Shown: one piece after another, positions 52,652 to 64,000 of the stretch | Layout: the number at the start of each line of letters is the position of its first letter | Position numbering within the stretch: the stretch's first letter is position 1 | Assembly: GCF_001625215.2 (NCBI RefSeq) | Contig: NC_030387.2 | Location: 32,387,606 to 32,451,605, forward strand | Reading direction: 5' to 3' | Length of the DNA: 64,000 nt | Origin: Daucus carota subsp. sativus | Taxonomy: Eukaryota; Streptophyta; Magnoliopsida; Apiales; Apiaceae | The notes under the pieces: model-generated | What the model was told of the DNA's origin: nothing | What the model saw: only the letters and a program-made list of their open reading frames with translations | Database searches by the model: none | Program-made: the position numbers and the translations under genes

Positions 52652-54686
52652 TTAAGTTGATTGCCAGTCCTTCCGAATATCAAATGTATAGTTGATCACC
52701 AAGTAACATTTGTTGTCATCATCAAGAAACTGTAAACAGAACCAGAAAGCAAAGGAAGTGATGACGAATGGAAAAATGACACAAACTAAGCATGTCAGAA
52801 CAATTTAAAGGCATAATAACTCCGTGATGATTCCATGTAATTCACCAACTGCAGAAAACTGTCTGGCAAGAAGATGGTGAAGCAATAATTAACGAATACA
52901 CGGATAAGCCTTACAGCTCCTAGATTTTTCTTATCTAGAATTATCACAAGTGGTCCATTTTTACATTATTAGCTGAGCATCCTCGCACATGATGATAAAG
53001 TTCAGTTTCGACCCCATCCTACCTGAACGCAAATCTCTACACAATTATGCGCCTTTTCTACTGGCCACATTCACAGATTATACATGCCCATGTATACACA
53101 GATACATCATTGTTTCAAGTATGAGTGTAGAAATGATTCTGAGTTTGACACGTTCAAAAGAGCACTAGAAAGGTGTAGAAGAATTGGACTAATTGAACCC
53201 CACCTTGTCAACTTTCAACAATTAAAGTCTTTTGCCTTTCTCCTTTAGGACATGAGTGTTTGCGTAAAGTGAAAGCTTGTTTATAATTTTTGATTTTAAT
53301 TACATTTTTTTTATCTATTAATTTATAAGGATATTACAGTTCGAGCTAGTTTTGCCAAGAATAATATCTATTTTTTTTTCATAATAAATCAGATAAGGCT
53401 TTACGGTCACTGGTAGCACTGGCTCTAGTGTCATAAACAATAGATGATGTCAGTTAAACTAACCTTTGATCGAGCTGAGTATGAACCTCTTGCAAACATG
53501 CCTGAAGGGGTTGTTTCTTCGGGCATTTCATGTGTATAAGGTTCTTGCTGAGGACTGAATGTTCCGATCATTTCCTTTGTGTTGTCCACTGCAAATAATG
53601 ATTCATAATTACGTTTCAAAAGAGCAATTCAATCATATAACCATTGCTTTAGATGCAGCATTTGAGATCAAAGTATACCCTTTAAACCAGTTTTCCAAAC
53701 TGTGTTGCGGTACTTTAGGCCTGATACAATGTTATTCCCAACCTGAAAAGTGAACTTCAGGCTGTAACGGCTTCCTTCTTTTAAAGTAAACCACAATCCC
53801 TTCGGATTTCCAGACTCCGGGATAGGAAGCAAGATATCAGATCTGCCAGGGGATTTAATAGCCAGGCTCAGAATTTTAACTTCAGGGTCCAGAGTTTCTA
53901 CAACATCAAGGCATCCATATATAGTCAGAATTTCTACAAACCACAGAATAAAGATAGTGGCTTATGTAATAACACTGCTTCTCTTTTTCGAGTTTTTGAG
54001 GCATAAATTTGGGAATTTTTGAAGACTGTCAAAGTTTTTCAACTGATGAGAACAAGTTCAAAATCTAGAAGCAATTAAAGTTTCAAAAATTTGAACCAGC
54101 TTAATTTGCTGGTATAATTCAGACTTCGTTGTACTCGACGTAGTCATATCACAGAGTTCTCATTAACAATAATGTACATTGCCTACAAGAAATTCATGAA
54201 ATCAACAAAATTTCTAAAGAACTAAAATTTTAATATCTGACCGAAAGATTACCTGCAACAGAATTTATATCCAAACTTCCAAGAAGTTGTTCTTTCCATC
54301 TCCTCAAGCTCTCATCATCCTAAATTCCGCAATTTCAACCAAAAACAAACAAATGCACATTGTCATAACCAATTACTTCAATCTAAAACACCCTCAAATG
54401 TAATCAGAAACATGAATAAAATTAACCACTTAAAACATTGACAAACCTTATCCTTCTCATACTGTTCTTTGAGAGTCTGTTGAGGACCTAGCTGCAAAAT
54501 TTCCTCTGCATCGTCTTCGTCGTGATCAGTAGCATACACAGGATTCTCATTGCTCTTTATACTCATCTTCTCCTTGGCAAGGCCTGAGCTGCCATGCTCA
54601 ATATCTTTTGGACCCTCATTGTTTTCATCATCATAGCCCATGTTGTTGGAAGTAGAACTTGCAACAACTTCAACAGCTAAAGACAT
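52652..54686 (-). CDS. Rho GDP-dissociation inhibitor (RhoGDI)
   Basis: Five exons on the minus strand: 54686-54447, 54319-54253, 53897-53679, 53588-53464 and 52729-52652, giving 242 residues. The N-terminal ~75 residues are acidic and Ser-rich, as in plant RhoGDIs. Then comes the regulatory arm (LGPQQTLKEQYEKDKDDESLRRWKEQLLG) and the immunoglobulin-like domain (LDPEVKILSLAI, LKEGSRYSLKFTFQV, IVSGLKYRNTVWKTGLKVD, IGTFSPQQEPYTHEMPEETTPSGMFARGSYSARSKF, NYTFDIRKDW). Known: RhoGDI binds the prenylated C-terminus of Rho-type (ROP) GTPases, holds them in the cytosol in the GDP form and delivers them to specific membrane sites; Arabidopsis SCN1/RhoGDI1 thereby limits root-hair initiation to one site. 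Assignment to the SCN1 subgroup is by general similarity only. Confidence 0.94.
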
Positions 54687-55730
54687 TCAAGGGGTTCAAA
54701 GCTGAATTATTGGGTTCAACTAAATCACCAAATGGAAGTTATGGAGTGGCACATATAATGGGACAAACAAGAAAAGTACAACACAACTGTTAGTTAAATA
54801 TGGTTCCAAGTTATGTAAGAAGTGAATAAACAATGGGCACATCCCATGTGATATGGTAACTAGTATTAATTAATATTTGAGATTTTGAAAAATAGAATTT
54901 GATTAACTGTGTTAAATATCTCAAATTCTGTTTTTATTTTTATTCTCCACAATCACTGTTAGGAGAGAAAATCTGGGAACAAATTTTGGGTATTCAACAT
55001 TTTCCTATCCAATTTTCTAAAATAAAGGAAGGAAATTAGAAAATAATAAACTAGAAATTTCTGACTTCACAAAATTTGAAATAAAATATATATTACAAAT
55101 CTTAATAAATAAATTTAACTTGACTTATATCTATCAGAAATTAGTGGCCGTCTGTATAGTAATTTTTTTTGAATATCTCATATAAATTTTTTGCTCAAAA
55201 TATTTTAAATACAACAAATTATGACACAAATTTTGGATATCTTTTTTTAAGCAATTTTGAAAATATCTTAGAACTATTTTTAATGTACATCATATTTAGA
55301 ATCTTTTTGCGCGTGCTCAGTTTGTTTTAAATATAAATCTTTCAGTAATATAAAAATCCTGAAATAGTATAATGATAACTAATGTAATATAAATGTAAGA
55401 TTAAGGGTTCACCTAATTTGAAGGCTGAGCTCGTGGGTTTATATCGGTTCTTACGTTAAAAAAAAATGCAATATTAAGAAGTGAGGGTGGGATTTATTTA
55501 TTGAAATGATAGTTAAAGAGAGAACGTGACCATCACTATATATCCGTGAAGAGCATAATAACAATAGTGGCAATTGTTAAATAGAAATAATTTATTCCGG
55601 AGAAAAACAGATCTCTTGTGATATTCCCAACTCTAATCTTATTGGTCCCGCAGTGGATAACCCTTACTATAAAAAAGCAAGCACACACGTCAAGCAACTG
55701 TTGTAGCATTATTTCAATTTTTAAATGATA
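54687..55730. other. intergenic upstream of RhoGDI
   Basis: AT-rich; no gene seen. Will include the RhoGDI promoter and 5' UTR. Confidence 0.4.
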
Positions 55731-55963
55731 ATCCCTCGGTTCTTTTAGGTTGGTTACGTTTACTGTTTGCACGCATTTTGAGGCTCCAATAAAATATAAT
55801 TTCATAATATTTTTTCAAAAATCTTTTTTAATAAAAATTTATATATCAAATTTTTATTCAGAGCAAAAAAATTATAAAAATACATTATGAAGCTATATTT
55901 TAAATGAGTATTGAAAAGCGTACCAAAAGGTAACGTAAAAAAATGAGGGGACAGAGGAGTAGT
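55731..55963. mobile_element. Stowaway-like MITE, third copy of the TTTACGTTTACTGTTTGCACG family
   Basis: TA-flanked; left end ATCCCTCGGTTCTTTTAGG, right end GGGGACAGAGGAGTAG; interior TTTACTGTTTGCACGCATTTTGAGG matches 18518-18733. Confidence 0.7.
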
Positions 55964-58773
55964 ATACTAGAATATAGTCATATATGTACTGTAATTGTGC
56001 ATAAAAATGGCGAGCTTGCGATATTTGATGAGAAGTTTGAATCGAATGTTAAATAAGTGATAAATTAAAATTAATATCTATTTATTATAATTGATATTTC
56101 TCTGGTCAAGAAAGACATTCCTCGTCTGCAAAAAAGGAAGGCGGTACGTTTCAGTTGATTAATTATGTTTATATACACAAAGTTCAGATTTCAGAACAAC
56201 GTAAACTTTGAAGCTAAGTTTGTCCAGGAGGTCTTTGCTGGTTTCTCAGAAGAAACTAGTCAAACTGGTTTTTGTCTCTTCATCTCTAATAAGTTGTTTA
56301 ATTTAACTTTTGAACGAACAAAATTAACTACAATTTATATTTTCAGTAAAAATAAGAAGTATAAAATTATATTAATATATGTACTGCAAATAAACTCAGC
56401 GTTACACAATATATTAGTATATAAACATATTCTGTTTGGAGCAGATATGTCGTACCCCATATCTTAACTATAATAGTGGTGTTTATATAATTTATCTCGA
56501 TAGTTATAATTTCAGTTTTCTAAGATGGTTAATTTTTTTTGATAATTTGATTTCTAAATTATTCGAGTATATACTTTAAAAACTGAAAATGATTTAGTTA
56601 CTCGAGTATATACTTTGAAAATTGGACCACGTAGATACGGGTATCGTTCTTTTTCTTTTTCGAGAGCGGTATCGTTCTTTAAAAAAAAAAGAATAATCCC
56701 TCATTCTGCCCTCACCACGACGGCACGACGCGTCTCTGCCCGTAATCCTACTCCCTCCCATTTCCTTCTCGTTGCCATCTATTTTACTCTCTGGTGATCC
56801 AATCGATTAGGTGTCATTCCAATAAATTGGGCTTACGATGAAAATTCATTTAAATATATTATTCTACAATGAACAATTTAAAAGTGGATGGTGAATTTAC
56901 GACGGAAAGAACTCATTCCGTCGTAAATTCCAACATTAAAATGGGGCCGCTTGCATCAGTGGAATATTCTCGATTACTTTTTAATCAAAAAAATATTTAT
57001 TTACGACGGAAGGTGTTGCTGTCGTAAATTAATACGACGAAAAATAATTATCTGTCGTAAGTTTTGGCACTCAGCAAATCTGTCGTAAATACCTATATTT
57101 GTTGTCGTGTGTGTTGTAACTATTGTTTCCAATAGTATATCCAGAGATATCTGTTAATATCTTATTAACATTGTTTCGAACACAACTGGTTTCACAATAC
57201 CGTTATACACACCTCAATTTATCTTTATCTTTTATGCTTTAATCAATCAATTTATGTCATCTCGATTGGCATCCATTGATAGTTGCTCGATTAATGGTAA
57301 TAATAAGAGATAGTGCTGCTTGGAGGCATAATTATATGATTTTATTTAATTGAAAAGACTGAGTATTCACTATTACGAGATATGAGACTAATCATATCCA
57401 CTCGTTTATATAGCTTATCTTCATCTCCCATTTTTCATTATTTTTATTAATATTTATATATTTTACCGCTATCTTCTTTCTAATCCTAATGTAGATTATT
57501 GAAATGATTTTCGGATTTTTGATAAAGCTGGTTCTGAAAATACTTTGAAATTGAAAAAGAAGGATTTTCAAAAATGGATAATAAAGGTTTGAAAGAAATA
57601 AGTTGTCGTAAGAGCCTAGTGAATTGCAGCAAGATGCCTATTGGGTGTCCCAATTTCCGTAAATGAGAGAATTTTATGTTTGGAGTCCGGGACAGGTAAT
57701 TTACATGGATGATCACCCGTATTGTCCTGGTAATGAAAGTTCATTTATAAAATAAACATCTCATGAAAATTGTGTTCCAGTGAAAGCACGAGTTAGTGAA
57801 ATGGATTCGAAGTTTCATGAAAGATCTTTGGAAATGTGAAATGAACAATTGTTTTTCTTTAAATCGAAAATTACTTTTCTACCTAAGCGTTTTGATTTAC
57901 TTTCGGATATAAATAAATTGTGAATTTCATAAATATTGAATTATACCTTTGATAAATCTTTGAGCTACAAATATTCATTTTTATTTCAGAAATTATAGTT
58001 ACTCTTAATTCAAGTATTCAGATGCCATTCAAGTTATATCTTGTGATTCTCATTGTTTATGTATATTTGCTGAACATTGTTGCTCATTTTTATTATTTTT
58101 TTAACCATTTCATCTCGGGATAAAAATGGTTCGCTCGTTTAGGCTTCAAATAAGAGTAATGTTAGGCGAGATTGCAAGTGGTTAAGTTTCAACTTGATGA
58201 GAATGTAGAGTATCCGAGATGTCTACGAGAGTACGTAGTTATGGTTAGAGTTGTTTAAGTTCGATTTAGTGTAAAACTAATTGATTAATTTGGTTATGAG
58301 TTTCTTCTTTTATCGAAGTTATTTGGTAATATAGATTATGTTGTCATAATAATTACTAGTTTGATTTCTGATAACCTGTATGCAATCCTATTTTCAGAGG
58401 TTTAAATTGATTTTCTATTAAAACTCTTAAAAGATTCAAAGTTTTAAAATATTTATTTTTACATTTTTTCAAAAAATAAAGATTTTAAATGATTTTTGTG
58501 TTCATGACACCAGATTCAGAGTCCCGCATCTGAGAGATGTCAGAGTTATTTTCAGCACCTAAAACGTGAGTCATGATTAATTTGGATCAAATATAACATA
58601 ATAGTCCTTAATAAAATCTAAATTAGGATAGTCTGATCCAGAAGAATAATTTGAATATATGTCATCTTTGAATTTAGGAATAGAGTTAATTGTAATTCTC
58701 ACCCCCCGCAACTTTAATTTTAAAAAGAATGTATAGCAAGACCTAATAAAAAAAACATATGACCCCCAAAATT
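55964..58773. other. intergenic, repeat-derived
   Basis: No gene seen. At 56888-57100 the words TTTACGACGGAA and TTCCGTCGTAAA recur about eight times in both directions, as in the subterminal repeats of CACTA transposons. The rest is AT-rich with no recognisable ORF. Confidence 0.45.
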
Positions 58774-59105
58774 CACTATTACAAAAAATACTTTTTGCAA
58801 CGGACTTTTTGTGTTGTGTCTATTACAAATCGTTCGCCCAACTCTTTTTCTAGCATCGGTTTAGTACTTTAATCCACACATATAATGAATTTTTTTGATT
58901 TATAGCGACGGTTCTTCAAATAACCGACACTGTGTTTTATGTCGGTCAACAATAGCCACCGCTTAAAAGGAGTTTTTTTGTGTCGATTTACGGAACACCG
59001 AGACTGTAGGTGACATTTTCTGCGGTGGTTCACGAAATAACAACGCTATAGATCTATAGTTTCCAGCGTCGCCAGACAATTATCCAGCGTAATAAAATGT
59101 TTTTA
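58774..59105. mobile_element. CACTA-like transposon end (fragment)
   Basis: Begins CACTATTACAAAAAATAC, close to the CACTACAAGAAAA-type terminus of plant En/Spm elements. It is followed by short GGTTnnncGAAATAACC-like repeats (CGGTTCTTCAAATAACCG, GTGGTTCACGAAATAAC). No opposite end was found. Confidence 0.45.
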
Positions 59106-59441
59106 TAAATTATTTAGAAATCTAAAAAATAGTTATTGTATATTTGTTCCATCGGGTTCACGGCTGATTTTAGTCAAAAATCACCATATATATTTGCTTA
59201 CACCAGTTTGCTCTCGACAAAATCAATTTGCAATACCCTTGACAAAAACCAATTGCTCTCTTAGTCGGCTCAATCTCTCAATTTGCAAGACCGTCAATTT
59301 ATATTTAACATATGAAGTACTGCTGTTTAAAAATAACTTGAAAAAAACCAGACAAGAATGTATATTTTGTAATGCTTGTATTAAGTTTTGTATGTGCCAC
59401 CAAGAGAATTTACATCCTTGACATATGGAGCAATGTTTATC

Positions 59442-60579
59442 TCAAGCAGTCCCAAAGCTGCAGGCAACATGCTCCTGGGTAACGAGGCTGAGACGATCTT
59501 GCATGACTTCCGACGATTGGTAAGGAGGAAAACACAACCGATAGAAGCACGTCTGAGAAGTTGGAAGGCGATTGCACGTCTCGTTCACCTTGTAAATGTA
59601 TAGCCTGGAGGTTAAGCCACCAAAACCTTCTACAGGTAGATTCTTCAGCAACGTCCAAAAGAATAGGAGAGCTTTTCTCTGCCCTGCTGACATTCTCGCC
59701 ACAGTCTGCAATTTAAGAGGGTAATTCTTAATAATGTAATATCATACCTAGTGCATTGTGCACAGCTAGTTGAAAGGATAAGTAGATAACTCATCAGAAC
59801 TTGCATAATACTCGCTCTGTTAGCATATAATAGTCGTTTGACTTTTTTTCACGTATTTTTAAAAGTTTTAGCCGTACACTTAGAAATATTACTTTTAATT
59901 ATTTATTTTCGTGAACAAAAATATTAGAGTCATATTTTTATTTACAAAAAGAATTTTTTAAAAATAATATTTCTAAGTGTACTGTCAAAAAAAGAGTAAA
60001 ACTACTGTTATATCTAAACAGGAGTATTAATTAGGATCACGTCATAGAATATATAATAAGAGTAGGTATCACTGACTCATACCTCCCAGAACCAAGATAT
60101 CTGAGGATCAGACTCCTCATAGCCATTGTAATCAGTGTGAGACTTCCAATCCTCAACACTTAGAGTTCTTTCACTGCCATACAGCATCCAATCAAAATCT
60201 TCAAGTTCTAAGCATTGGAAAAATGATTTCCGGAGCCTGTCCGAAATCATGATATCGTCAAACCCTTGAGCAAACTGCGCTACCTGATCCTTAACAGAAT
60301 CAACAAAGTGATATTGAACAAGCCGAGCAACATAGTTTACTCTATTTTTACTATTCACGGAAATATTTTTTCCATCAGGCAAGAGCTCCACAATATTTTT
60401 GGTTCCAAAGTTGTCTGTTTCGACAATAAAAGTTAAAGCTAAAGCATCTTGATCAACTTCATCTGGATCCATTTCCAAAATTCGCTTGCAACTACTGTAG
60501 AAGACTGGATCCGTATCCCGTATGTCTTCCACAGAAACTTTCTTTCCGGCCAGTTGTTGAAAAAATACTCTATCAAAGA
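59442..60579 (-). CDS. UPL5: HECT E3 ubiquitin ligase, C-terminal part (UPL5-like)
   Basis: Two exons on the minus strand, 60579-60083 and 59705-59442, covering about 253 residues of a HECT domain. The first gives FDRVFFQQLAGKKVSVEDI, SCKRILEMDPDEVDQDALALTF, VNSKNRVNYV and DFDWMLYGSERTLSVEDWKSHTDYNGYEESDPQISWFWE; the second MSAGQRKALLFFWT, PVEGFGGLTSRLYIYK and TSQTCFYRLCFPPY, with the catalytic Cys in TCFYRL. It ends EHVACSFGTA, like other UPL5 proteins. Known: HECT ligases accept ubiquitin on this Cys before passing it to substrate; Arabidopsis UPL5 affects leaf senescence through WRKY53. The N-lobe start, ubiquitin-like domain and the rest of the gene are not in 60580-61100, where an LTR retrotransposon begins, so this is either the last two exons of a gene whose earlier exons lie beyond the window (retroelements then being in an intron) or a truncated gene. 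Confidence 0.85.
59811..60024. mobile_element. Stowaway-like MITE in the HECT intron
   Basis: TA-flanked with ends CTCGCTCTGTTAGCATATAA and TTATATCTAAACAGGAG, and long internal inverted arms (CCGTACACTTAGAAATATTA / TATTTCTAAGTGTAC). Related in layout to 19769-20003. Confidence 0.65.
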
Positions 60580-60623
60580 CTGTTGGATATTTGTTTAATC
60601 TAAACACATTTGAATAAAATAGC

Positions 60624-61102
60624 TGTTACGTAGAACGCGCAGCATGCAGTTAGCTATTTGGAGTAGCGTAGGATTAGGAGCAAAGTAATAGCAGAATAAT
60701 AGCAGTAGAGTCATGGTAGGAGTTTGATACGTAGTTTGTGTTTTGGTAGTTATCTGTTTGCTTTATATATTCCTGTACGTTGGTTAAGTAAAATTATCTT
60801 CTGCTATTTTCTTCCAGAATTGATTAACATACCAGTGTGTGCGTGTGTAGTGTGTTTACATTTCTATACGTGGTATCAGAGCGACAAAATCAGTTACGCT
60901 ACCAATGGAGACAAACAAAGCTAAGGAGGGCACCTTTGGCCTGAGCTACCCGATGTTAACGAAAACAAATTACACAGCATGGGCTCTTAAAATGAAGGTG
61001 TTTATGCAAGCACATGGTGTATGGGAAGCCATCGAGCCTAAGGATCCTAAGATTGCAGTACTTGACGACAAAAGCGACAAACGGGCGCTGGCTGTTATTT
61101 AC
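60624..61102 (+). mobile_element. Ty1/Copia 5' end (LTR, primer-binding site, gag start)
   Basis: An LTR-like stretch starting TGTTACGTAG near 60624 is followed at 60871-60882 by TGGTATCAGAGC, the initiator tRNA-Met primer-binding site, and then by the start of a Copia gag of the DUF4219/UBN2 type (YPMLTKTNYTAWALKMKVFMQ). It is cut at 61102 by the insertion of a second Copia element. Broken; the right part, if any, would be beyond the window. Confidence 0.75.
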
Positions 61103-64000
61103 TGTTAGGCCGACTAAACTCACTATATATATGATAATATAGTGAACACAATCCAATACAAACACAAGTATAAGAGAATAATTCAATAAACTCTTATTCA
61201 CAAATCTCAGTAGTTTACAAATAATCTCTTAGTGATTTATATCTTATCACTAAGAGCTGCTAGGTTACACGAATGATATTCAATTGATAACTCATGTAGA
61301 GTAAACCCTAAGCTGTGTTTATATACACAGTTACATGATATCTACTGATTGATTTATAATTATCTGCTTCCTAAAATAATCTAATCAGTAGCTATCCTTC
61401 TGCTGTCCTGATCTGTACAATCTCTCTTGATCTTTATCTTCCTTATTTAGTCAGATATGCTCCTGAAAATCAGCCGCCTGTAAACTCTGATCATCGCTTA
61501 AACTCTGATCCAGCTGGCAGTCGTTAAACTCTGATTTCCAGCTAAACTCTGATATTTGCTTCTGCACACTAAACAAGTTAGATACCTGTGACATCATCAA
61601 ATATGTAACAATCTCCCCCAACTTGTGCATTAGACAGAATGAACAAGTTCTATATATTTACTGATGATGTCAAAAACAATCAAGAACAAATGCAAGAAAT
61701 AATTAATCTGCATAAATGAATTATAACTTACAGATTGAGCAGAACTAATTACAACTTACAGTACATGTCAGAACTTAGTCAGCCAATCAGTCTATACCCA
61801 TAGCTCTCCTTAACAAACTGAGTAATCAGATTTTCTTCAATTTGCTTCAGAGTCTGTATCATTTGAGCTTTGACAGTCTTGAGTTCTTCATCTTCATCTC
61901 CTGTCTGGTATATGGCTGATCTCAAAGCATTTGCTTTGCTTCTCTTCATTGCTTCTCCCAATTGAATCACTCTGGGCCTGTCTGCTTCATTATTATAACC
62001 CAAGACTCTGATATTTGCAATAGTCTCCATCACAGAGCTATTCTTTTCCATGTCAATTTCAGAACCATCATCTTGAGCTATTTTTGGAATGTATTCTTCA
62101 TCAGGCTGTACTCCATAGAATCTTCTCTTTTCCCTGATTGTCCTTTTTATCAAGTCTGACCACCTCTGAGTAGCTTCATTCTTGATCTCCAGCATGTAGT
62201 GAAAATGTTCCAGCTCCCTCAGAGATTTCAGTAACAAATCAGCTTCTGAGATTCTATAAACTCTGCCAGACTCCAGAAATATAGCAATCTTTTCTTTATC
62301 TTCTGTCCCATCATGAGTGTCCATTAAGATTTGAACTGACTCAACCTTATCAAGATCCTCCTGTGTTACAGCTTCTCCTACTTTTTCAGTCAGAGGATAA
62401 GGATCTCTGAAAGTAGTTGCTGAGCCTGTTTGAATCTTTTCTTTTCTATGACCAAGGCCAGTCCAGTCATAAGCTTCTTTTCCTCTAGTTCCATGAGATC
62501 TGATTCTGGTGAGCAGTGTACTTTCTTTGTACAGATTTGTACCAAGACTTCCAAATAGACTTTTCTTCTTCTGGGATTTTGCTTTGTCAACTTGAGCCCT
62601 GTCAGTGGTTGACTTGATCCATGTAGCTTTAACTTCAACTGGCTTCATGTTTTCTTCATCTTTGTGTTTAGCTTGAGCAATGTCAGAGGCTAAATTCCGA
62701 TCAGTTTCTTCAGGAATATTTACAAGTGTTTGTTGAACTTCTGATTCAGCCTTTCTTGTAGATGACACACCATCTATGACCTTTTTCCCTTTTCTGCTTG
62801 AATCAGAGTCAGATTTTTGATAAACTCTGGGCCTATCTATATCAGCATAATTTATCTCACTGATCACAATTCCTTTCCTTCTTGAAGAAGTTGACTTCTC
62901 AGTGACCAGCTTCTTGCCATCAGAGCTTATTTTCTTCTGATCAGTTGCAGTTTCATTGGGCTTTGATTCTCTGTTCTTCTTGATCTCAGCAGCCAGCCTC
63001 TCTTCTTCTTTTCTGATGTCTTCAAGTGATAACCCTGGATTTTCCTCTTCGAATAGATTCTTTGCAACTGCTTCATCAAAAGCTAGTTGTGTAGGGGCCT
63101 TGTAGAAGAAGGTCTTTTCCTCTCCTTGAAACTTCACTGTGTGACTCAACAGCTTAGATTCAGGATCACCAAGCTCAACTAATTGCTCAGAGAGAGCTTT
63201 GGTTTTACAGTCAGCTGGTATCAGAGGTTGTTGGGATTTTGTTTTCTGTGGTTGCTGAGTACTGCTTCCAGCCTTATCATCCCTCTTTTCTTTAGATTGA
63301 CTCTGAGAGTGCAAGATTATCTCAGAGTTTAAATTTCCAGACTCCTTCTTTTCTTCATCATCTTCCTCATCATCTGGTTTTCTCTGTTGCTGATCAACCT
63401 TGCATTTGTCTTTCAGTACTTTCTCCCCCTTTTTGGCATCATCAGGGATGAGAAATTTGACCAGTTGAGCAACAGAGGAGCTCAACTCAGCCAGAGTTTG
63501 CTGCATGGATTGCTGAGTGAATTCTATAGAGGATAGTCTGGCTTCCACAGAGGAAGTTGGAGCTCTTTGCATCCTCTTAGAGTAACTGAGAGTGCAAACT
63601 CTGTTCTCTGTAGGTTTGGAAGAAGGAATTTCACAAACAGGAGCCGTTGATGCAGATTGAACAGGTGAAGGATCTCTGACTGGAGAGACTTCCCTGACTG
63701 AAATGCTGACTCTGTTCTCAGCAGAGACTTCAGCTGCAAGAATAGCTGGAGCAATAGGATTACCAGAAGTGACCTCTGTAGTATCTGTATCATCATCATC
63801 AACTGCAATACTGAGTGTCTGTGAGCACAAAGGGGCTGTAGCTTCCTCAGAATTTGCAGCAGATAATATCTCCTGATCAGGAGCTGCAACCAATTCTTCA
63901 ACAGGAGTTATAATTTCTTGAGCAATGTCTGGAGTAGTGACAATTGCCTCTGGAATCGACTCAGATTCTTCAGGAATGTTGTCAGAGATAGGAATTGCAG
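61103..64000 (-). mobile_element. Ty1/Copia element on the minus strand: 3' LTR and post-pol ORF; continues past window
   Basis: The 3' LTR spans 61103-61610 (508 bp, TGTTA..TAACA in both orientations) and is preceded, in element orientation, by the polypurine tract TGGGGGAGAT. It lies in the gag of the element at 60624, so it inserted later; the 5-bp flank on the left is TTTAC. One long reading frame runs from beyond the right edge to 61779 (more than 730 codons), ending about 170 bp before the LTR. That position, after pol, is occupied by an envelope-like or accessory ORF in Sirevirus-type Copia elements. The ORF is hydrophilic, with Ser/Glu-rich and Lys/Glu-rich tracts, a likely coiled coil (around 63480-63540), and no zinc knuckle, protease, RT or integrase motif in view. 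It looks whole as far as seen. Confidence 0.75.

Noticed and set aside
62390-62638. Second open frame inside the minus-strand Copia ORF
   Set aside because: An overlapping shadow frame of the long post-pol ORF.
1-64000. CRISPR arrays, bacterial operons, riboswitches or replication origins
   Set aside because: No regularly spaced repeat arrays or prokaryotic gene organisation; all recognised genes are of plant nuclear type with introns.

Overview
This is nuclear DNA from a plant, and almost certainly a eudicot. The evidence is AT-rich intergenic DNA, genes split by short introns with GT..AG borders, plant-only families (DUF3537, DUF506, eight-cysteine lipid-transfer protein, early nodulin-like phytocyanin, wax-synthase-type MBOAT), a degenerate chloroplast psbC fragment, and many MITEs, LTR retrotransposons and other repeats. 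An asterid is my guess, but the species cannot be fixed from the sequence.

Layout, left to right. (1) 1-1743, minus: 5' half of a clathrin-assembly (AP180/CALM, ANTH-domain) gene that runs off the left edge. (2) 5.5-13.3 kb, plus: two tandem DUF3537 membrane-protein genes with the same four-exon structure, facing a minus-strand nsLTP gene (13.5-13.9 kb). (3) 15.2-17.8 kb: a 2.6 kb head-to-head inverted repeat whose arms each end in poly(A). (4) 18.4-21.0 kb, plus: a peroxisomal short-chain dehydrogenase of the IBR1/SDRa type, ending in SRL, convergent with a minus-strand acyl-protein thioesterase-like gene (21.5-24.9 kb). (5) 25.5-25.9 kb, minus: a small secreted Cys-rich protein. (6) 27.3-28.7 kb, minus: a cis-prenyltransferase with unusual residues in its signature motifs. 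(7) 28.7-37.2 kb: repeat-rich, with a psbC relic, two hAT MITEs and a young, internally incomplete Copia element carrying a TRIM-like sequence and sitting inside a minus-strand ORF. (8) 37.2-38.7 kb, minus: a DUF506 gene. (9) 41.7-42.2 kb, plus: a small, probably myristoylated protein with an RVSF motif. (10) 45.3-46.4 kb, plus: an early nodulin-like phytocyanin. (11) 49.0-52.2 kb, minus: two tandem intronless MBOAT wax-synthase-like genes; the second takes its last residues and stop codon from a MITE end. (12) 52.7-54.7 kb, minus: a Rho GDP-dissociation inhibitor. (13) 59.4-60.6 kb, minus: the catalytic end of a UPL5-like HECT ubiquitin ligase. (14) 60.6-64.0 kb: the 5' end of one Copia element interrupted by another that runs off the right edge.

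The genes do not form one pathway. The local arrays (DUF3537 pair, MBOAT pair) are tandem duplications. The most distinctive features are the inverted repeat at 15.2-17.8 kb, the altered cis-prenyltransferase motifs, four hAT MITEs built from different short repeated words (three with perfect 8-bp target duplications), the psbC relic whose gaps keep the frame, and the MITE-derived C-terminus of an acyltransferase. Exon borders were read by eye from splice sites, phase and family similarity; none is confirmed by transcripts.
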